Positions 43,744 to 52,231 of a stretch of 52,231 nt of DNA are shown here, one piece after another. How positions within the stretch are numbered: the first letter of the stretch is position 1; the number at the start of each line of letters is the position of its first letter. The notes beneath the pieces are model-generated. The model was not told where the DNA came from. It saw only the letters and a list, made by a program, of their open reading frames with translations, and did no database searches. Location of the stretch: positions 1-52,231 of the forward strand of contig NZ_FOQF01000026.1 in the NCBI RefSeq assembly GCF_900113655.1. The letters are read 5' to 3'. Source of the DNA: Pseudobutyrivibrio sp. OR37 (GTDB taxonomy: Bacteria > Bacillota > Clostridia > Lachnospirales > Lachnospiraceae). The translations under genes were made by a program, and so were the position numbers.

Positions 43744-44787
43744 ATGGAAGAAAAGAAGCATAAAAGAAGAGTACATTATTCTGGAAAATATCCAAAGAAA
43801 TTCGAAGAAAAATATAAGGAGCACAATCCTGAAAAGTATGCTGATACTATAGAGCATGTTATTGCAAAGGGCTCTACCCCTGCAGGCATGCATATTTCTA
43901 TTATGGTTCAGGAGATATTAGATTTTCTACAGATTAAACCAGGTCAGCAGGGCTTAGATTGTACCCTAGGCTACGGCGGTCATACTAGAAAAATGCTAGA
44001 GCAGCTTAAGGGCGAGGGCATAATGTACGGCCTTGACGTGGATCCAATCGAATCTGCAAAGACTGTAGAGCGTTTGCGTGGCGCTGGCTTTGGAGAGGAT
44101 AATTTTCAGTTTAGACTTATTAATTTTGCAAACATTGATCAGGTTGCGGCAGAGGCTGGAAAGTTTGATTTTGTTTTGGCTGATTTAGGTGTATCATCTA
44201 TGCAGATAGATAATCCTGAGCGTGGTTTTTCTTACAAGATAGATGGGCCACTGGATTTGCGATTAGACCCTGAGCATGGTGAAAGTGCAGCAGAACGTCT
44301 TCATAATATCACCGAGGAAGAGTTTATCGGAATGATGGTAGAAAACTCTGACGAGCCTTATGCTGAGGAGATTGCACACAAGGTATTTACTCTGATGTCA
44401 AAGGGCAATCCTATGGACACCACCACAGCCTTGCGTGAAGCTATATCAGAGGCCTTATGGAAGGTGCCAAAGGAGGAAAAGGAGCAGGCCATCAAAAAAT
44501 CCTGCGCAAGAGTATTCCAGGCACTTCGTATAGACGTTAATAGTGAATTCGAGGTACTTTATTCATTTTTGGAAAAGCTCCCTGGTATTCTTAATCCAGG
44601 TGGCAGAGTAGCAATACTTACATTCCATTCAGGGGAAGACAGACTGGTCAAAAAGTCATTTAAGGAATTGGCAAAGCTTGGAGTATATTCTGAGGTTTCT
44701 TCTGATGTAATAAGACCATCAGCTAAGGAATGCAGAATAAATCCTAGAAGTAAATCTACAAAAATGCGCTGGGCTATAAAGGCGTAA
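43744..44787 (+). CDS. RsmH-family methyltransferase paralogue with N-terminal extension
   Basis: 347 residues. The core is RsmH-like: HISIMVQEILDFLQIKPGQQ, the SAM loop DCTLGYGGHTRKML (family: D-x-T-L-G-G-G-G-H-S), LADLGVSSMQID, GFSYKIDGPLDLRLDP, and FQALRIDVNSEF, SGEDRLVKK at the end. It methylates N4 of C1402 in 16S rRNA if orthologous. Unlike dcw-cluster RsmH it has a basic extension of about 50 residues (MEEKKHKRRVHYSGKYPKKF), a substitution GYGGH in the SAM loop and no mraZ/ftsL neighbours. It is therefore probably a second, diverged copy. It begins six bases after metH. Confidence 0.88.
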   Translation: MEEKKHKRRVHYSGKYPKKFEEKYKEHNPEKYADTIEHVIAKGSTPAGMHISIMVQEILDFLQIKPGQQGLDCTLGYGGHTRKMLEQLKGEGIMYGLDVDPIESAKTVERLRGAGFGEDNFQFRLINFANIDQVAAEAGKFDFVLADLGVSSMQIDNPERGFSYKIDGPLDLRLDPEHGESAAERLHNITEEEFIGMMVENSDEPYAEEIAHKVFTLMSKGNPMDTTTALREAISEALWKVPKEEKEQAIKKSCARVFQALRIDVNSEFEVLYSFLEKLPGILNPGGRVAILTFHSGEDRLVKKSFKELAKLGVYSEVSSDVIRPSAKECRINPRSKSTKMRWAIKA

Positions 44788-44810
44788 AATATATTATTGG
44801 GGGAATAAAA

Positions 44811-46445
44811 ATGAACAAGATTTTTGTTAATCAGGTTGGGTTTTTACCTAATTCTGAAAAGAGAGCTGTGCTTAATTTTAATGCAGCAAAGTTTCAAGTA
44901 ATCGATGCAAACGGAGAGTCAGTGTTCAAAGGGGAAACTACCCACTTTGGCACTGATGAAATCTCTGGTGAGGACACTTATATCGCTGATTTTAGTCCAA
45001 TTAAGAATCAGGGTATGTACAAAATCCTTGCTGGTGATGTTTCCAGTGCATCTTTTTTTGTTGGAGATAATGCGTTTGGTAAGCTTATGGAGGATGTTTG
45101 CAAATGCTTTTATTATCTTCGCTGCGGTCATGGTTTGGATAAGAAATATGCAGGAAAGTATTATCATGACCCTTGCCATGTTTCAAAGGCAACAGTTTAC
45201 GGGGAGGATGTTCCAGCTGTAGATGTGTGCGGTGGCTGGCATGATGCAGGTGATTACGGTAGATATTCCACTGCAGGCGCTGTAGCAGTGGCACATTTAT
45301 TATATGCTATAAGATTTTTTCCAAAGCTTCTTGATGTGGAATTTGATATTCCAAAGGTTTCCTGTGAGAAAGGGCTTTTGCCAGATATATTAGCAGAAGT
45401 AAAAGTGGAATTGGATTTTCTTATGAAAATGCAAAGAGAGGATGGAAGTGTATGGCATAAGGTTACAACCTTTAGTCATGCTCCATTTATCATGCCAGAG
45501 GATGACAAGGAGGAGTTATATCTCTTTAGTGTATCATCACTTGCTACAGCAGATATTGCAGCTGTTTTTGCACTGGCACATTCCGTATATGCGATATTTG
45601 ATAAAAGCTATGGAGATTTACTTTTAGAGAAAGCCTTAAAGGCCTATGAATGGCTAGAGGCAAATCCTAAGCCTTTATTATTTAAAAATGCCGAAGGCTC
45701 TAATACAGGGGAATATCCTGAAAACGAAGATTACTCTAACAGATTCTGGGCGGCAGCAGCTTTGTACGAGGTGACAGGTGAAAAGAAATACTATGAGGAT
45801 GCCTTGAAGCAGAAGCCACTTATTGAAGCGTACGATAAGGGAGATGCATTTAAGGAATATACAGGAAATATTTTTACCTGCTTTGGCTGGGCAGATGTTG
45901 CAGGTCTTGGCGCGCTGTCAGTCATCTTAAATGATGATGGAAGTGAGCTTCATGCATTTGTGGAGAATGCACTAATAGAAGAGGCTGAAAGATTAGTAGA
46001 AAACGCTTCGGAAAATGGTTTTGGCCTATGCATGAAAAAGAATAATTTTATCTGGGGAAGTAACATGGAGCTGTTAAAGTATCTCATGGTACTTACAGTG
46101 GCAAATGAAATAAAGCCAGCTGAGAAATTCGTAAATACGATAACAGCTGGAATCGATTATTTATTGGGCTGCAATAGCATGGATGTAAGCTATGTTACAG
46201 GACACGGTGAAAAGGCATTTAAGAATCCTCATCTACGTCCTACATTTGCAGGCAAACTAGAAGCATGGCCAGGCTTGGTTTCAGGCGGTCCTAACACAGG
46301 CCTTCAGGATGAAAGGGCACAGAGCCTTCCAAAGGATACTGCTCCTATGAAGTGCTATATAGATCATGTGGATTGCTATTCACTTAACGAAATTACTATT
46401 TATTGGAACTCGCCATTAGTATTTGTATTGGCTGGGTTGTTGTAA
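44811..46445 (+). CDS. GH9 cellodextrinase/endoglucanase, intracellular
   Basis: 544 residues. An N-terminal Ig-like CelD_N domain (1-85, FVNQVGFLPNSEKRAVL) precedes a GH9 catalytic (alpha/alpha)6 barrel with Asp145 and Asp148 in GGWHDAGDYG and the acid Glu527 in LNEITIYWNSP; a GHGEKAFKNPHLRP segment carries the conserved His/Arg. There is no signal peptide, so it acts inside the cell on imported cello-oligosaccharides. Size and domain order match Ced1 of Butyrivibrio fibrisolvens. RBS GGGGGAAT. Its terminator overlaps the 3' end of the convergent channel gene. Confidence 0.94.
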   Translation: MNKIFVNQVGFLPNSEKRAVLNFNAAKFQVIDANGESVFKGETTHFGTDEISGEDTYIADFSPIKNQGMYKILAGDVSSASFFVGDNAFGKLMEDVCKCFYYLRCGHGLDKKYAGKYYHDPCHVSKATVYGEDVPAVDVCGGWHDAGDYGRYSTAGAVAVAHLLYAIRFFPKLLDVEFDIPKVSCEKGLLPDILAEVKVELDFLMKMQREDGSVWHKVTTFSHAPFIMPEDDKEELYLFSVSSLATADIAAVFALAHSVYAIFDKSYGDLLLEKALKAYEWLEANPKPLLFKNAEGSNTGEYPENEDYSNRFWAAAALYEVTGEKKYYEDALKQKPLIEAYDKGDAFKEYTGNIFTCFGWADVAGLGALSVILNDDGSELHAFVENALIEEAERLVENASENGFGLCMKKNNFIWGSNMELLKYLMVLTVANEIKPAEKFVNTITAGIDYLLGCNSMDVSYVTGHGEKAFKNPHLRPTFAGKLEAWPGLVSGGPNTGLQDERAQSLPKDTAPMKCYIDHVDCYSLNEITIYWNSPLVFVLAGLL

Positions 46446-46466
46446 TAATTTAATATTTTATTAAAG

Positions 46467-46510
46467 ACAAATCTAAGTATGATTACAACTCATACTTAGA
46501 TTTTGTTTTT
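46467..46510 (+). terminator. Terminator of the GH9 gene inside the 3' end of the channel gene
   Basis: ACAAATCTAAGTATGA pairs with TCATACTTAGATTTTGT (one bulged T), followed by TTTTT. The second arm overlaps the last codons of the minus-strand channel gene, so convergent transcripts overlap here. Confidence 0.82.
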
Positions 46511-47211
46511 GTAATCTCTGTCATATAAGCAGCTGTAATAATACCTGATGGCAGGGCAATCACAGCCACACCTACAAGTGCTGAACACATGGTAATAAGG
46601 CGTCCAATAGGAGTTACAGGTGATATATCGCCATAACCGATTGTTGTGATAGAAATGGTTGCCCAGTAGAGAGCATCGAAAAAATTATTAAATAGGTTAG
46701 GCTCTAGCTGGAATATCAGCATGGCAGAAACAAATATATACACAATAATCAGAATGAGAACAGCCATAAGCTGAGACTTAACCTTGCGAATAACATTGGC
46801 GATTATTATCATTGTTTTCGAATATCTAATCAGCTTTAGGGCGCGGAATATTCTAAAAAGGCGAAGTAGACCAATCATTGAAGAGACAGGTGTAAACAGA
46901 TAGATAACAGGTAAAATAGATAGAAAATCAAATATTGCCAGTGGCGTGAAAAGATAGGCTATGTAAGCTCTATAGCTTTTATAGCCCATTTTATAGTCGG
47001 CAGTGTAAACTCTGGCGATGTAGTCTGTCAGAAAAATGAAGCTGGTTAGAATTTCAATCCAGTAGGTATAGGTGGTTTCCTTTTTTAACATCATAGGAAT
47101 TAAACCTACAATAATTGCTGCTGTCATTAATTGATCGTAGGCATGGCTGGACTTATCACCAAATTTTGAAACCTCTAATACTTCGTATATTCTTCGCTTG
47201 AAATCGTACAT
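46483..47211 (-). CDS. Voltage-gated-type potassium channel
   Basis: 242 residues with six membrane segments. S4 carries spaced Arg/Lys residues (GLLRLFRIFRALKLIRYSK), the pore loop contains the K+ selectivity filter TTIGYGD before SPVTPIGRL, and S6 follows (ALVGVAVIALPSGIITAAYM). It lacks a cytoplasmic RCK domain and ends soon after S6. It should form tetrameric K+ channels. RBS AGAGGG overlaps the stop of the 50-residue gene ten bases upstream, so the two are cotranscribed. Confidence 0.93.
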   Translation of the reverse strand: MYDFKRRIYEVLEVSKFGDKSSHAYDQLMTAAIIVGLIPMMLKKETTYTYWIEILTSFIFLTDYIARVYTADYKMGYKSYRAYIAYLFTPLAIFDFLSILPVIYLFTPVSSMIGLLRLFRIFRALKLIRYSKTMIIIANVIRKVKSQLMAVLILIIVYIFVSAMLIFQLEPNLFNNFFDALYWATISITTIGYGDISPVTPIGRLITMCSALVGVAVIALPSGIITAAYMTEITKTKSKYEL

Positions 47212-47221
47212 AAATTACCCT

Positions 47222-47374
47222 CTACATAAATCCGTTGTACAATGCGGCTACCCCTAGAATTGCTAACACAATACAAAAGAAACGACATATCCATACAAAT
47301 CTCCTTGAAGCTATCTCTTGAGTGTCTGAGTGCATTCCAGAATCATCAATTAATTGTTTGTTGTTATCAGCCAT
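47222..47374 (-). CDS. 50-residue single-pass membrane peptide upstream of the K+ channel
   Basis: A short ORF reading MADNNKQLIDDSGMHSDTQE, then IASRRFVWIC and a hydrophobic helix RFFCIVLAILGVAALYNGFM. ATG (at 47374) has GAGGA eight bases upstream. The stop overlaps the RBS of the K+ channel and lies ten bases before its ATG, on the same strand. A hydrophilic N-terminus, a basic R-R patch and one helix are typical of small accessory membrane subunits. I do not recognise a family. Confidence 0.68.
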   Translation of the reverse strand: MADNNKQLIDDSGMHSDTQEIASRRFVWICRFFCIVLAILGVAALYNGFM

Positions 47375-47552
47375 ATTATTATCCTCACAAGAATCACTAT
47401 ATGGGTAATAATATCATCTATATGTGAAATAATTATAAAACTTTTATAGCTATTAAATGTACGATAGTATAGGGACTGGGGGCTGAGATGGGATGGGAAA
47501 TTTCAGCAAATTAATGCTCAAAATAAAAGTATTGCGAATATTTGTTTTTGAG

Positions 47553-47581
47553 TTGACATTCTTTGAATCCAATGCTATATT
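47553..47581 (+). promoter_or_regulatory. Strong promoter of tRNA-Val and tRNA-Met
   Basis: Consensus TTGACA (47553-47558), 17-base spacer, TATATT (47576-47581), about 43 bases before tRNA-Val. The 170 bases between the 50-residue gene and this promoter show no other feature I can support. Confidence 0.9.
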
Positions 47582-47623
47582 ATACGAGTCGCTTGAAGCG
47601 GTAAACAAATCGCAAAAAGCTCT

Positions 47624-47696
47624 GGGATCTTAGCTCAGCTGGGAGAGCATCTGCCTTACAAGCAGAGGGTCACAGGTTCGAGCCCTGTAGGTCCCA
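47624..47696 (+). tRNA. tRNA-Val (anticodon TAC)
   Basis: 73-base cloverleaf: acceptor GGGATCT with AGGTCCC, anticodon arm CTGCC-TTACAA-GCAG with anticodon TAC, T arm ACAGG-TTCGAGC-CCTGT, discriminator A. No CCA encoded. Confidence 0.96.
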
Positions 47697-47722
47697 TTTT
47701 AAATCAAATATTTCATTAATAT

Positions 47723-47796
47723 GGCGAGATAGCTCAGTTGGCTAGAGCACGCGGTTCATACCCGCGGTGTCGAGGGTTCGAATCCCCCTCTCGCTA
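47723..47796 (+). tRNA. tRNA-Met (anticodon CAT, elongator)
   Basis: 74-base cloverleaf: acceptor GGCGAGA with TCTCGCT (first pair G-U), anticodon loop TTCATAC, T loop TTCGAAT, discriminator A. The GGCG start, GGTTCATACCC loop and absence of the initiator GGG/CCC anticodon stem with C1-A72 mismatch indicate elongator tRNA-Met, not initiator or lysidine-type Ile. One T-stem pair is A/C. No CCA encoded. Confidence 0.92.
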
Positions 47797-47854
47797 CGCA
47801 ACAAGAAGGAATCCATCAGGATTCCTTTTTTTGTTGCGTAGCGAGAGGGGGATT
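47781..47854. repeat. Long inverted repeat containing the tRNA-Met 3' end
   Basis: The last 16 bases of tRNA-Met plus six more (47781-47802) recur as an exact reverse complement at 47833-47854. Between them lie the terminator hairpin arms, so 22 + 7 bp pair around a short internal asymmetry. The match stops abruptly inside the T arm of the tRNA. Confidence 0.92.
47808..47832 (+). terminator. Terminator of the tRNA-Val/tRNA-Met unit
   Basis: GGAATCC, loop ATCA, GGATTCC, then seven T. It forms the centre of the longer inverted repeat. Confidence 0.9.
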
Positions 47855-48075
47855 TCTGTATTTATTCAAACCGTGGGTCTCCCGCGATGTCTGACTACAC
47901 TGGCATCACAAAAGAACAGTATGCAAACCGCATGCTTTTAAGAGATGTTATGCTTCGTCATGGGTTTAATCCATTAGCAGAAGAGTGGTGGCATTTTACC
48001 CTTGCTAATGAACCATATCAAAATACTTATTTCACATTTCCAGTGAGTGCATCCTCTGTAAAGAAAAAAGTATAA
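47842..48075 (+). pseudogene. Remnant of a VanX-like D-Ala-D-Ala dipeptidase
   Basis: The reading frame from 47842, just after a stop, gives about 77 residues. Its end (SDYTGITKEQYANRMLLRDV, then HGFNPLAEEWWHFTLANEP) matches the C-terminus of peptidase M15D/VanX enzymes: the E-W-W-H-F motif supplies the last zinc His and catalytic Glu. A complete enzyme has about 200 residues with an earlier zinc His/Asp pair. Just before the match the frame reads SNRGSPAM, reminiscent of the S-R-G-S-A-x-D segment, which suggests an internal deletion. The possible ATG at 47887 has no RBS. It lies directly after the tRNA inverted repeat. Confidence 0.75.
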
Positions 48076-48173
48076 AAAAATTGTGAAAAAAGCCTATAGA
48101 TAAGCCTTTTCTTTTATAATTATTGTGTCGGGGTTTTGTGTATTAATATACATCATGTATTGGAGGAAAAGGT

Positions 48174-49847
48174 ATGAATAAGAGGAAAGGGACAATAGCA
48201 CAGGCACTAAATGGTTTTTCGACATTTACTATCAAGCTGTTTCAAGGGATAACTTTGATAATGGCAATATTTTTGGCTGTGATTTTTGTTAATATTTATA
48301 GCTTTTATAATGTGCAATTTGTAACCGAAACCTACCAGATGGAAATTAGAAAGGATGTGCAGACAATTAATAAGCGTTTGCTTCTTGCTGTTGCATCTAA
48401 TGATTCTGAGGTTACAGCTGCACAGAAGGAGGATTTGGAAGGAAGATTCCCGAAGATTGAGGGATATTTTTCAACTATTTCGGATAACCTTAACAACGAT
48501 ACTTTAGGCTCTCAGCTTACAACCAATTGGAAGGCATTCGAGGATGCTTCCTTTGAGATGTTAGCTTTGGTGGAAAAAGGAGATACTAAGGGCGCATTAG
48601 AATATTATAATTCTACACTTAATGATGTATCAGAGACCTTAGCAGATTCTTTGGATGAAACTGGTACACTGGCAGAAAAGGCAGCAGCTGGTAAATATAG
48701 AACAATTCTTGTTATCATTGGCGCTGCAGTTGTTGTTTTAATTATTGGACTTATAGTTATCATAACAATTAATAAGAAAAAGAGTAAAGCCCTTATCCAT
48801 GAAATAGAAGAGGATTTGGATGTTCTTGCAAAGGCTACGGAAGAGATAGCTAAGGGCAATGTCCATGTTGAAATTGATTATGATGCTGATAATGAAATTG
48901 GCAGAGTTGTAAATCAGCTTAGAACAGCAGTTGATTCCCTGATTTATTATATTGATGAGATTGGAAACAACATGTCTACTATGGCACAGGGCGATTTTAA
49001 TGTTACCTTTGATAAAGACTTTGATGGGGATTTCAGGGATATCCAGAATGCAATCGAAGCCTTTTCACAGCAGATATCTGATTCTATGACAGAGATTATG
49101 GAGGTGTCTGAGATGGTATCTGATGGTGCTAATCAGATAGCAGGCGCAGGACAAAACCTAGCAGATACAGTTACATCACAGGCGAATATTGTTGACGATT
49201 TATCTGTTACCGTTAATCATATTACAGATCAGATTTCTACAAGCTCAGCAGATGCTACAACTATTTCAAAAGAGGTTGAGGTGGTTGCAGAGAATATTGT
49301 AGAAGGTAATAAGAGGATGCAGGATGTAGTAAATGCAATGGATGCCATTTCATCATCATCTCAGGAGATTTCAAAGATTATTGATACAATCAATGAAATC
49401 GCAGATGAAACAAATCTGTTATCCCTTAACGCATCCATTGAGGCTGCCAGAGCGGGAGAGGCAGGCAAGGGCTTCGCGGTTGTTGCAGGAGAAGTTTCGA
49501 AGCTGGCTGGACAGACAGTGGAGGCTGCGCAGGACACAGCAGAGCTTATTAATGCATCTCTTAGAAATGTAGAAATAGGTATATCAATTGCAAATGATAC
49601 AGCAACAAAGCTTAATGCTATGGTGGAACAGGTTCAGGGAATTGCTGGCAAAGTAAAATCTATTGCAGATGCATCTAATACCCAGGCTGAATCCGTAAAG
49701 GAAATGTCTAGTGACATTAGTGAGATTTCTTCTGTTGGTCAGAACAATGCCGCCACATCGGAGGAGTCACTTGCATTAAGCTACGAGATGAACGAGCATG
49801 CTAATTCACTGAAGGGATTGGTTGAAAAGTTTAATCTTAAAAGGTAA
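48174..49847 (+). CDS. Methyl-accepting chemotaxis protein
   Basis: 557 residues. TM1 about 20-44, an extracellular four-helix-bundle sensor (45-175), TM2 about 178-199, HAMP (about 200-252), a second HAMP-like stretch ([20 protein letters not shown]), then the signalling domain. The conserved tip reads [41 protein letters not shown] across residues about 405-446; two tip positions (LSLNAS for LALNAA, VAGEVSK for VADEVRK) are conservative changes. It passes ligand signals to CheA/CheW. RBS TGGAGGAAAAGG; TATAAT at 48115-48120 is a likely -10. Confidence 0.96.
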   Translation: MNKRKGTIAQALNGFSTFTIKLFQGITLIMAIFLAVIFVNIYSFYNVQFVTETYQMEIRKDVQTINKRLLLAVASNDSEVTAAQKEDLEGRFPKIEGYFSTISDNLNNDTLGSQLTTNWKAFEDASFEMLALVEKGDTKGALEYYNSTLNDVSETLADSLDETGTLAEKAAAGKYRTILVIIGAAVVVLIIGLIVIITINKKKSKALIHEIEEDLDVLAKATEEIAKGNVHVEIDYDADNEIGRVVNQLRTAVDSLIYYIDEIGNNMSTMAQGDFNVTFDKDFDGDFRDIQNAIEAFSQQISDSMTEIMEVSEMVSDGANQIAGAGQNLADTVTSQANIVDDLSVTVNHITDQISTSSADATTISKEVEVVAENIVEGNKRMQDVVNAMDAISSSSQEISKIIDTINEIADETNLLSLNASIEAARAGEAGKGFAVVAGEVSKLAGQTVEAAQDTAELINASLRNVEIGISIANDTATKLNAMVEQVQGIAGKVKSIADASNTQAESVKEMSSDISEISSVGQNNAATSEESLALSYEMNEHANSLKGLVEKFNLKR

Positions 49848-49980
49848 AGAAGAAATTTTACAGGTACAAACTATAATATCGATAGAATAGTTCGATTTTA
49901 GTGGAAAAATATAGAAAAATTAGATATTATATATGTATCAAATATTATTTACTGATATCATATTGAGGAGGCATAATGTA

Positions 49981-50331
49981 ATGGGGAAAAAATTTAAGCT
50001 CAAGGTAACCGAGTACAACGACAAAAAAGAGGTTATCAACGAAGAACTAATGGGGAAGGCTACTAATATTCAGGATGCTGAACGCTATATGCGTGATTTT
50101 ATATTAGGTGGTATGATCTTTTTTAATTATCGTGTAACTAACGTATCTAAGGATATTAAGGTTTCTGTTAAAGAAGCTCCTGATTATGAATGTACATATA
50201 GATTTTATGATACTTCAGATAGCATTATTTTTATCTCACATGCGTTCGATTACGATATTGTTAAAGAAGACGAAGATGGAAGCGTAACTACAAAACATGC
50301 TTCGTGCTCTTTAGTCGAAGTTGACAACTAG
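49981..50331 (+). CDS. Protein of unknown function, 116 residues
   Basis: From MGKKFKLKVTEYNDKKEVIN to LVEVDN; beta-rich and acidic, no membrane segment, no motif I recognise (alternating strands KLKVTEYN, YRVTNVSKDIKVSVKE, ECTYRFYDTSDSIIFISHAF). The start at 49981 is chosen over the in-frame 49933 because GAGGAGG sits nine bases before it. An ATG at 49976 is followed at once by TAA, giving ATGTAATG: a start-stop pair overlapping the true start by one base. Monocistronic; terminator follows. Confidence 0.8.
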   Translation: MGKKFKLKVTEYNDKKEVINEELMGKATNIQDAERYMRDFILGGMIFFNYRVTNVSKDIKVSVKEAPDYECTYRFYDTSDSIIFISHAFDYDIVKEDEDGSVTTKHASCSLVEVDN

Positions 50332-50345
50332 TAAAAATGAGGGCT

Positions 50346-50381
50346 ATAGGGTCTGGCTGCATAAGCCAGATCCTATTTTTT
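50346..50381 (+). terminator. Terminator after the 116-residue gene
   Basis: ATAGG-G-TCTGGCT, loop GCATA, AGCCAGA-T-CCTAT and six T; one G-U pair in the stem. Confidence 0.92.
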
Positions 50382-50414
50382 ATAAAAATTTTTTTAATTC
50401 TCTACTTAAAATTC

Positions 50415-50521
50415 TTGACGATTTTACACAGTTCTGTTAATCTACTTATGGTTAGCAATAGCTAACTAATGTGTGAATCATTGTGGAACTCCTTATATTG
50501 TTGCTACCAATTGGGAGTTCC
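50415..50521 (+). promoter_or_regulatory. Enolase promoter and leader with two dyads
   Basis: TTGACG (50415-50420), 17 bases, TAATCT (50438-50443) with an extended -10 TG. Next to the start is a perfect dyad GTTAGC-AATA-GCTAAC (50451-50466), then GGAACTCC (50485-50492) with GGAGTTCC (50514-50521), both before the RBS AAGGAGGAAG. The first could be an operator, the second an mRNA-stabilising hairpin; neither function is shown. Confidence 0.55.
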
Positions 50522-50544
50522 CGAATTTAAGAAGGAGGAAGTAA

Positions 50545-51849
<1,305 letters not shown>

Positions 51850-51905
51850 ATGAATATTATGAACTAGGCTAAACACATGGATGCTACCTTTGTATTTGAT
51901 ATGAT

Positions 51906-51956
51906 CCTCCTTAAGTAGACAAGGTAAATAACCAAATCTACTTAAGGAGGTTTTTT
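51906..51956 (+). terminator. Hairpin that sequesters the transposase RBS and can terminate read-through
   Basis: CCTCCTTAAGTAGA (51906-51919), 17-base loop, TCTACTTAAGGAGG (51937-51950), then six T and the ATG. The 14-bp stem buries AAGGAGG, the transposase ribosome-binding site, and has the form of a terminator for transcripts entering from enolase. Confidence 0.85.
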
Positions 51957-52231
51957 ATGTCAAAATCCCCATTTACTCCAGAGTTTAGAGAAATGGTATC
52001 AAAATTGTTTTTAGATGGTGAGTCTTCAATTGAGTTATCCAAGAAATATGGTGTCTCTGCTTACACAGTTCGAAAGTGGGCTTTAAGATATAAAGAACAA
52101 GGTATTGAAGCTTTCGCAAATCATGTTGGTAACAAGGCCTATTCACTTGAATTTAAGCAGCAATGCGTAGAGCTATATCTTTCAGGGACGCTCTCAATAG
52201 ATGAAATAGTTGCTAAGTATTGTATATCAGC
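51957..52231 (+). CDS. IS3-family transposase OrfA (partial, runs off the window)
   Basis: 91 codons are visible: MSKSPFTPEFREMVSKLFLD, then SSIELSKKYGVSAYTVRKWA and a second similar unit (YSLEFKQQCVELYLSGTLSI, DEIVAKYCIS). The two helix-turn-helix units (residues about 5-45 and 65-91) are the InsE/InsJ-type pattern of IS3/IS150 OrfA, which binds the IS ends and is joined to OrfB by -1 frameshifting. The RBS AAGGAGG is in the hairpin just upstream. The rest of the gene lies beyond the window. Confidence 0.88.
   Translation, partial: MSKSPFTPEFREMVSKLFLDGESSIELSKKYGVSAYTVRKWALRYKEQGIEAFANHVGNKAYSLEFKQQCVELYLSGTLSIDEIVAKYCIS

Larger units (their letters stand above)
51860..52231 (+). mobile_element. 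IS3-family insertion sequence, left part (continues past the window)
   Basis: The segment from TGAACT (51860) precedes an IS3/IS150-type OrfA. IS3-family ends begin with TG and often TGAACT, so 51860 is a plausible left terminus; the right end and target duplication are outside the window, so the boundary is unconfirmed. If right, insertion lies ten bases after the enolase stop and may have displaced its terminator. Confidence 0.65.

Noticed and set aside
44770-44790. Fourth AAAGGC hexaloop near the end of the RsmH-like gene
   Set aside because: The bases AAAGGC occur inside the coding sequence but without complementary flanks or a terminator.
47242-47427. 61-codon plus-strand reading frame before the tRNAs
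   Set aside because: It is antisense to the better supported 50-residue membrane peptide, which has an RBS and operon position.
47738-47941. 67-codon reading frame across tRNA-Met and its terminator
   Set aside because: It translates the tRNA gene and the inverted repeat; no RBS and no protein-like composition.
49933-49980. Longer N-terminus for the 116-residue protein
   Set aside because: No RBS at 49933, whereas GAGGAGG lies nine bases before 49981.

Overview
The window looks like about 52 kb of chromosome from a low-GC Clostridia, most likely a Lachnospiraceae close to Butyrivibrio/Pseudobutyrivibrio. This is inferred from gene content only: a type III glutamine synthetase, a signal-less GH9 enzyme of the size and layout of the Butyrivibrio cellodextrinase Ced1, a cobalamin-dependent MetH without reactivation domain, a large single-chain PurL, Shine-Dalgarno-led genes and many U-tailed hairpin terminators. 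No search was run.

Layout. 1-600: 3' end of a 23S rRNA gene, tRNA-Ala(UGC), terminator, tRNA-Trp(CCA); no 5S rRNA gene follows. 0.6-4.8 kb: degenerate-EAL/HDOD protein, a HPr-like protein without the active-site His, and a PD-(D/E)XK nuclease fused to an XPD/DinG-type Fe-S helicase. 4.8-13.1 kb: purL behind a structured leader, then carAB. 13.1-18.6 kb: an aldehyde dehydrogenase (minus strand); a four-gene operon (YhfC-type membrane protease, alpha/beta hydrolase, membrane-anchored MerR regulator, YbjQ) behind a textbook 19-bp-spacer MerR promoter; a YczE-like membrane protein and a free-methionine-sulfoxide reductase.

18.6-33.4 kb is a nitrogen-assimilation island: gltB-gltD, a glutamine-synthetase-like gene whose ATP/n2-metal ligands are replaced, an ANTAR-domain regulator, asnB-glnN (GSIII), and an Amt transporter fused to a PII domain, followed by two small membrane proteins. 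The three transcription units in it (gltB, asnB, amt) each begin with the same element: a short hairpin with the hexaloop AAAGGC (A at position 1, G at position 4, the ANTAR-target signature) on covarying stems. Its 3' arm is also part of the 5' arm of a strong intrinsic terminator. This is the main discovery candidate: an apparently self-contained ANTAR antitermination regulon, using one hexaloop hairpin instead of the usual pair, with the regulator inside one of the controlled operons next to a probable pseudo-glutamine synthetase.

33.4-47.4 kb: GH36 alpha-galactosidase, secreted 5'-nucleotidase, a GGDEF protein with a small partner (minus strand), HD hydrolase, mnmA, short metH, a divergent RsmH paralogue, the GH9 enzyme, and a voltage-gated-type K+ channel preceded by a previously uncalled 50-residue membrane peptide. 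47.5-48.1 kb: tRNA-Val and tRNA-Met, an inverted copy of the tRNA-Met 3' end, and a VanX-like remnant. 48.1-52.2 kb: a chemotaxis receptor, an unknown small protein, enolase and the left part of an IS3-family element that begins about 10 bp after the enolase stop and hides its transposase ribosome-binding site in a hairpin.
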